DNA of 15,464 nucleotides from Verrucomicrobiota bacterium (GTDB lineage: Bacteria; Verrucomicrobiota; Verrucomicrobiia; Chthoniobacterales; UBA10450). Position numbers and translations under genes: made by a program. Shown here one piece after another: positions 14,670-15,464 of this stretch. The notes under the pieces are model-generated. The model was given only the letters and a program-made list of their open reading frames with translations, made no database searches and had not been told where the DNA came from. The stretch's first letter is position 1. Each line of letters starts with the position of its first letter. The stretch lies in the NCBI GenBank assembly GCA_003219925.1, contig QHQU01000219.1, forward strand, positions 1 through 15,464, read 5' to 3'.

Positions 14670-15464
14670 TCATCCCTTCATTCCCGTCAATGTAATACCT
14701 TGGAGAAAGTAGCGTTGGGCGAAAAAGAAGATTGCGATCACCGGCAGCATCATCAGGAGCGAGCCCGCCATTAACATCCCGATGCCAGCGCTGGTGCCGG
14801 GCTGGAGGGATTGAATCTGGAAAGCGTAAAGGCCGAAGGAGAGGGGATAGAGCCGTTGATCGCTCAGGTAGATGAGTGGCCCCATAAAATCGTTCCAGGT
14901 TGCGAGGAAAGTAAAAATGGCAATAACGGCGAGGGTTGGGCGCACCAAGGGCAGCATAATATGCCAGTAGATCCGGAGAAAACCGCAGCCATCGAGACGC
15001 GCAGCATCTTCCAAGTCGCGAGGAATGCCTTTAAGAAACTCTCGTAACAGAAAAATGCTAAAGGCGGAGCCAAAGAAACTCATCACCCAAAGCGGCTTGA
15101 GCGTATTATACCAGCCGAGTTTTTGCATGATCAGGAACTGCGGAATCATCGTCACCTGCGCTGGAATCATCATCGTGCCGAGCAACGCGGCAAAGCAGAT
15201 GCCGCGGCCGGGCCATTGCAGACGGGCGAAAGCATAAGCGGCAAGCGAACAGCTGAGGAGTGTGCCGATTAGATTCAATATAACGAGAAATAGACCAGTG
15301 CCGACGTAACGCCAAAATGGAATGTAATCGAGGGTGAGGCGATAATTGCGCCAAATCTTTGCCAGCCACGCGCCCATCACGCCGGTGCCATGCAGTTCCA
15401 GCGTAATCCTGATTTCGTTCGGGCCATGAATGGCCGATTGCCCTGCATCCTTTAGCTGCGTCCA
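14670..15464 (-). CDS. Carbohydrate ABC transporter permease, MalG type (partial, N-terminus off the right edge)
   Basis: This is an integral membrane subunit of a binding-protein-dependent sugar importer. The frame stays open beyond the GTG at 15380 to the window edge (reading ...KDAGQSAIHGPNEIRITLEL...), so the start lies outside and that GTG is not trusted as the start. About five membrane segments are visible, among them YVGTGLFLVILNLIGTLLSC and LAVIAIFTFLATW. The EAA loop that docks on the ATPase reads EDAARLDGCGFLRIYWHIML followed by PLV, and the end GITLTGMKG is the classic MalG/LacG C-terminus. Its ATPase, binding protein and partner MalF-type permease are expected beyond the right edge. 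Confidence 0.92.
   Translation of the reverse strand, partial: WTQLKDAGQSAIHGPNEIRITLELHGTGVMGAWLAKIWRNYRLTLDYIPFWRYVGTGLFLVILNLIGTLLSCSLAAYAFARLQWPGRGICFAALLGTMMIPAQVTMIPQFLIMQKLGWYNTLKPLWVMSFFGSAFSIFLLREFLKGIPRDLEDAARLDGCGFLRIYWHIMLPLVRPTLAVIAIFTFLATWNDFMGPLIYLSDQRLYPLSFGLYAFQIQSLQPGTSAGIGMLMAGSLLMMLPVIAIFFFAQRYFLQGITLTGMKG

Overview
The window looks like chromosomal DNA of a GC-rich, probably soil-dwelling bacterium. My best guess is Verrucomicrobiota (Chthoniobacterales/Spartobacteria-like), on three grounds: the style of the gene families, the general lack of Shine-Dalgarno sequences, and the small palindromic repeats in most intergenic gaps. This assignment is inference. No rRNA, tRNA, CRISPR array, prophage or insertion-sequence gene was seen.

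Layout. (1) 1-2753, minus strand: a three-gene ABC-2 export cluster made of a GldA-like ATPase, a GldF-like permease and a GldG-like auxiliary protein that runs off the left edge. (2) 2926-4245, minus: a DegP/HtrA-type periplasmic serine protease with one PDZ domain, whose leader contains a 109-bp palindromic repeat. (3) 4344-10610, plus: the complete 2-oxoglutarate dehydrogenase complex, E1 (odhA/sucA), a frameshifted VOC/glyoxalase-fold gene, E2 (odhB/sucB) and E3 (lpd). (4) 10771-12063, minus: an MFS exporter. (5) 12360-13280, minus: an aldo/keto reductase. (6) 13515-14638, plus: a short RecO overlapping a secreted YceI-family protein by 4 bp. (7) 14670 to the right edge, minus: a MalG-type sugar ABC permease lacking its N-terminus.

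Function. E1, E2 and E3 together convert 2-oxoglutarate to succinyl-CoA in the TCA cycle. The ABC cluster, HtrA and YceI act at the envelope, and the sugar permease and MFS protein move small molecules. Apart from the repeats the content is mostly housekeeping, and I did not find a convincing new defence or biosynthetic system.

The most unusual aspect is the repeats. At least nine palindromic elements of three or four families occur in 15 kb. Most lie between genes. One forms the N-terminal leader of HtrA and one codes for part of the flexible linker of the E2 protein. The other notable point is the single-base frameshift in the VOC gene.
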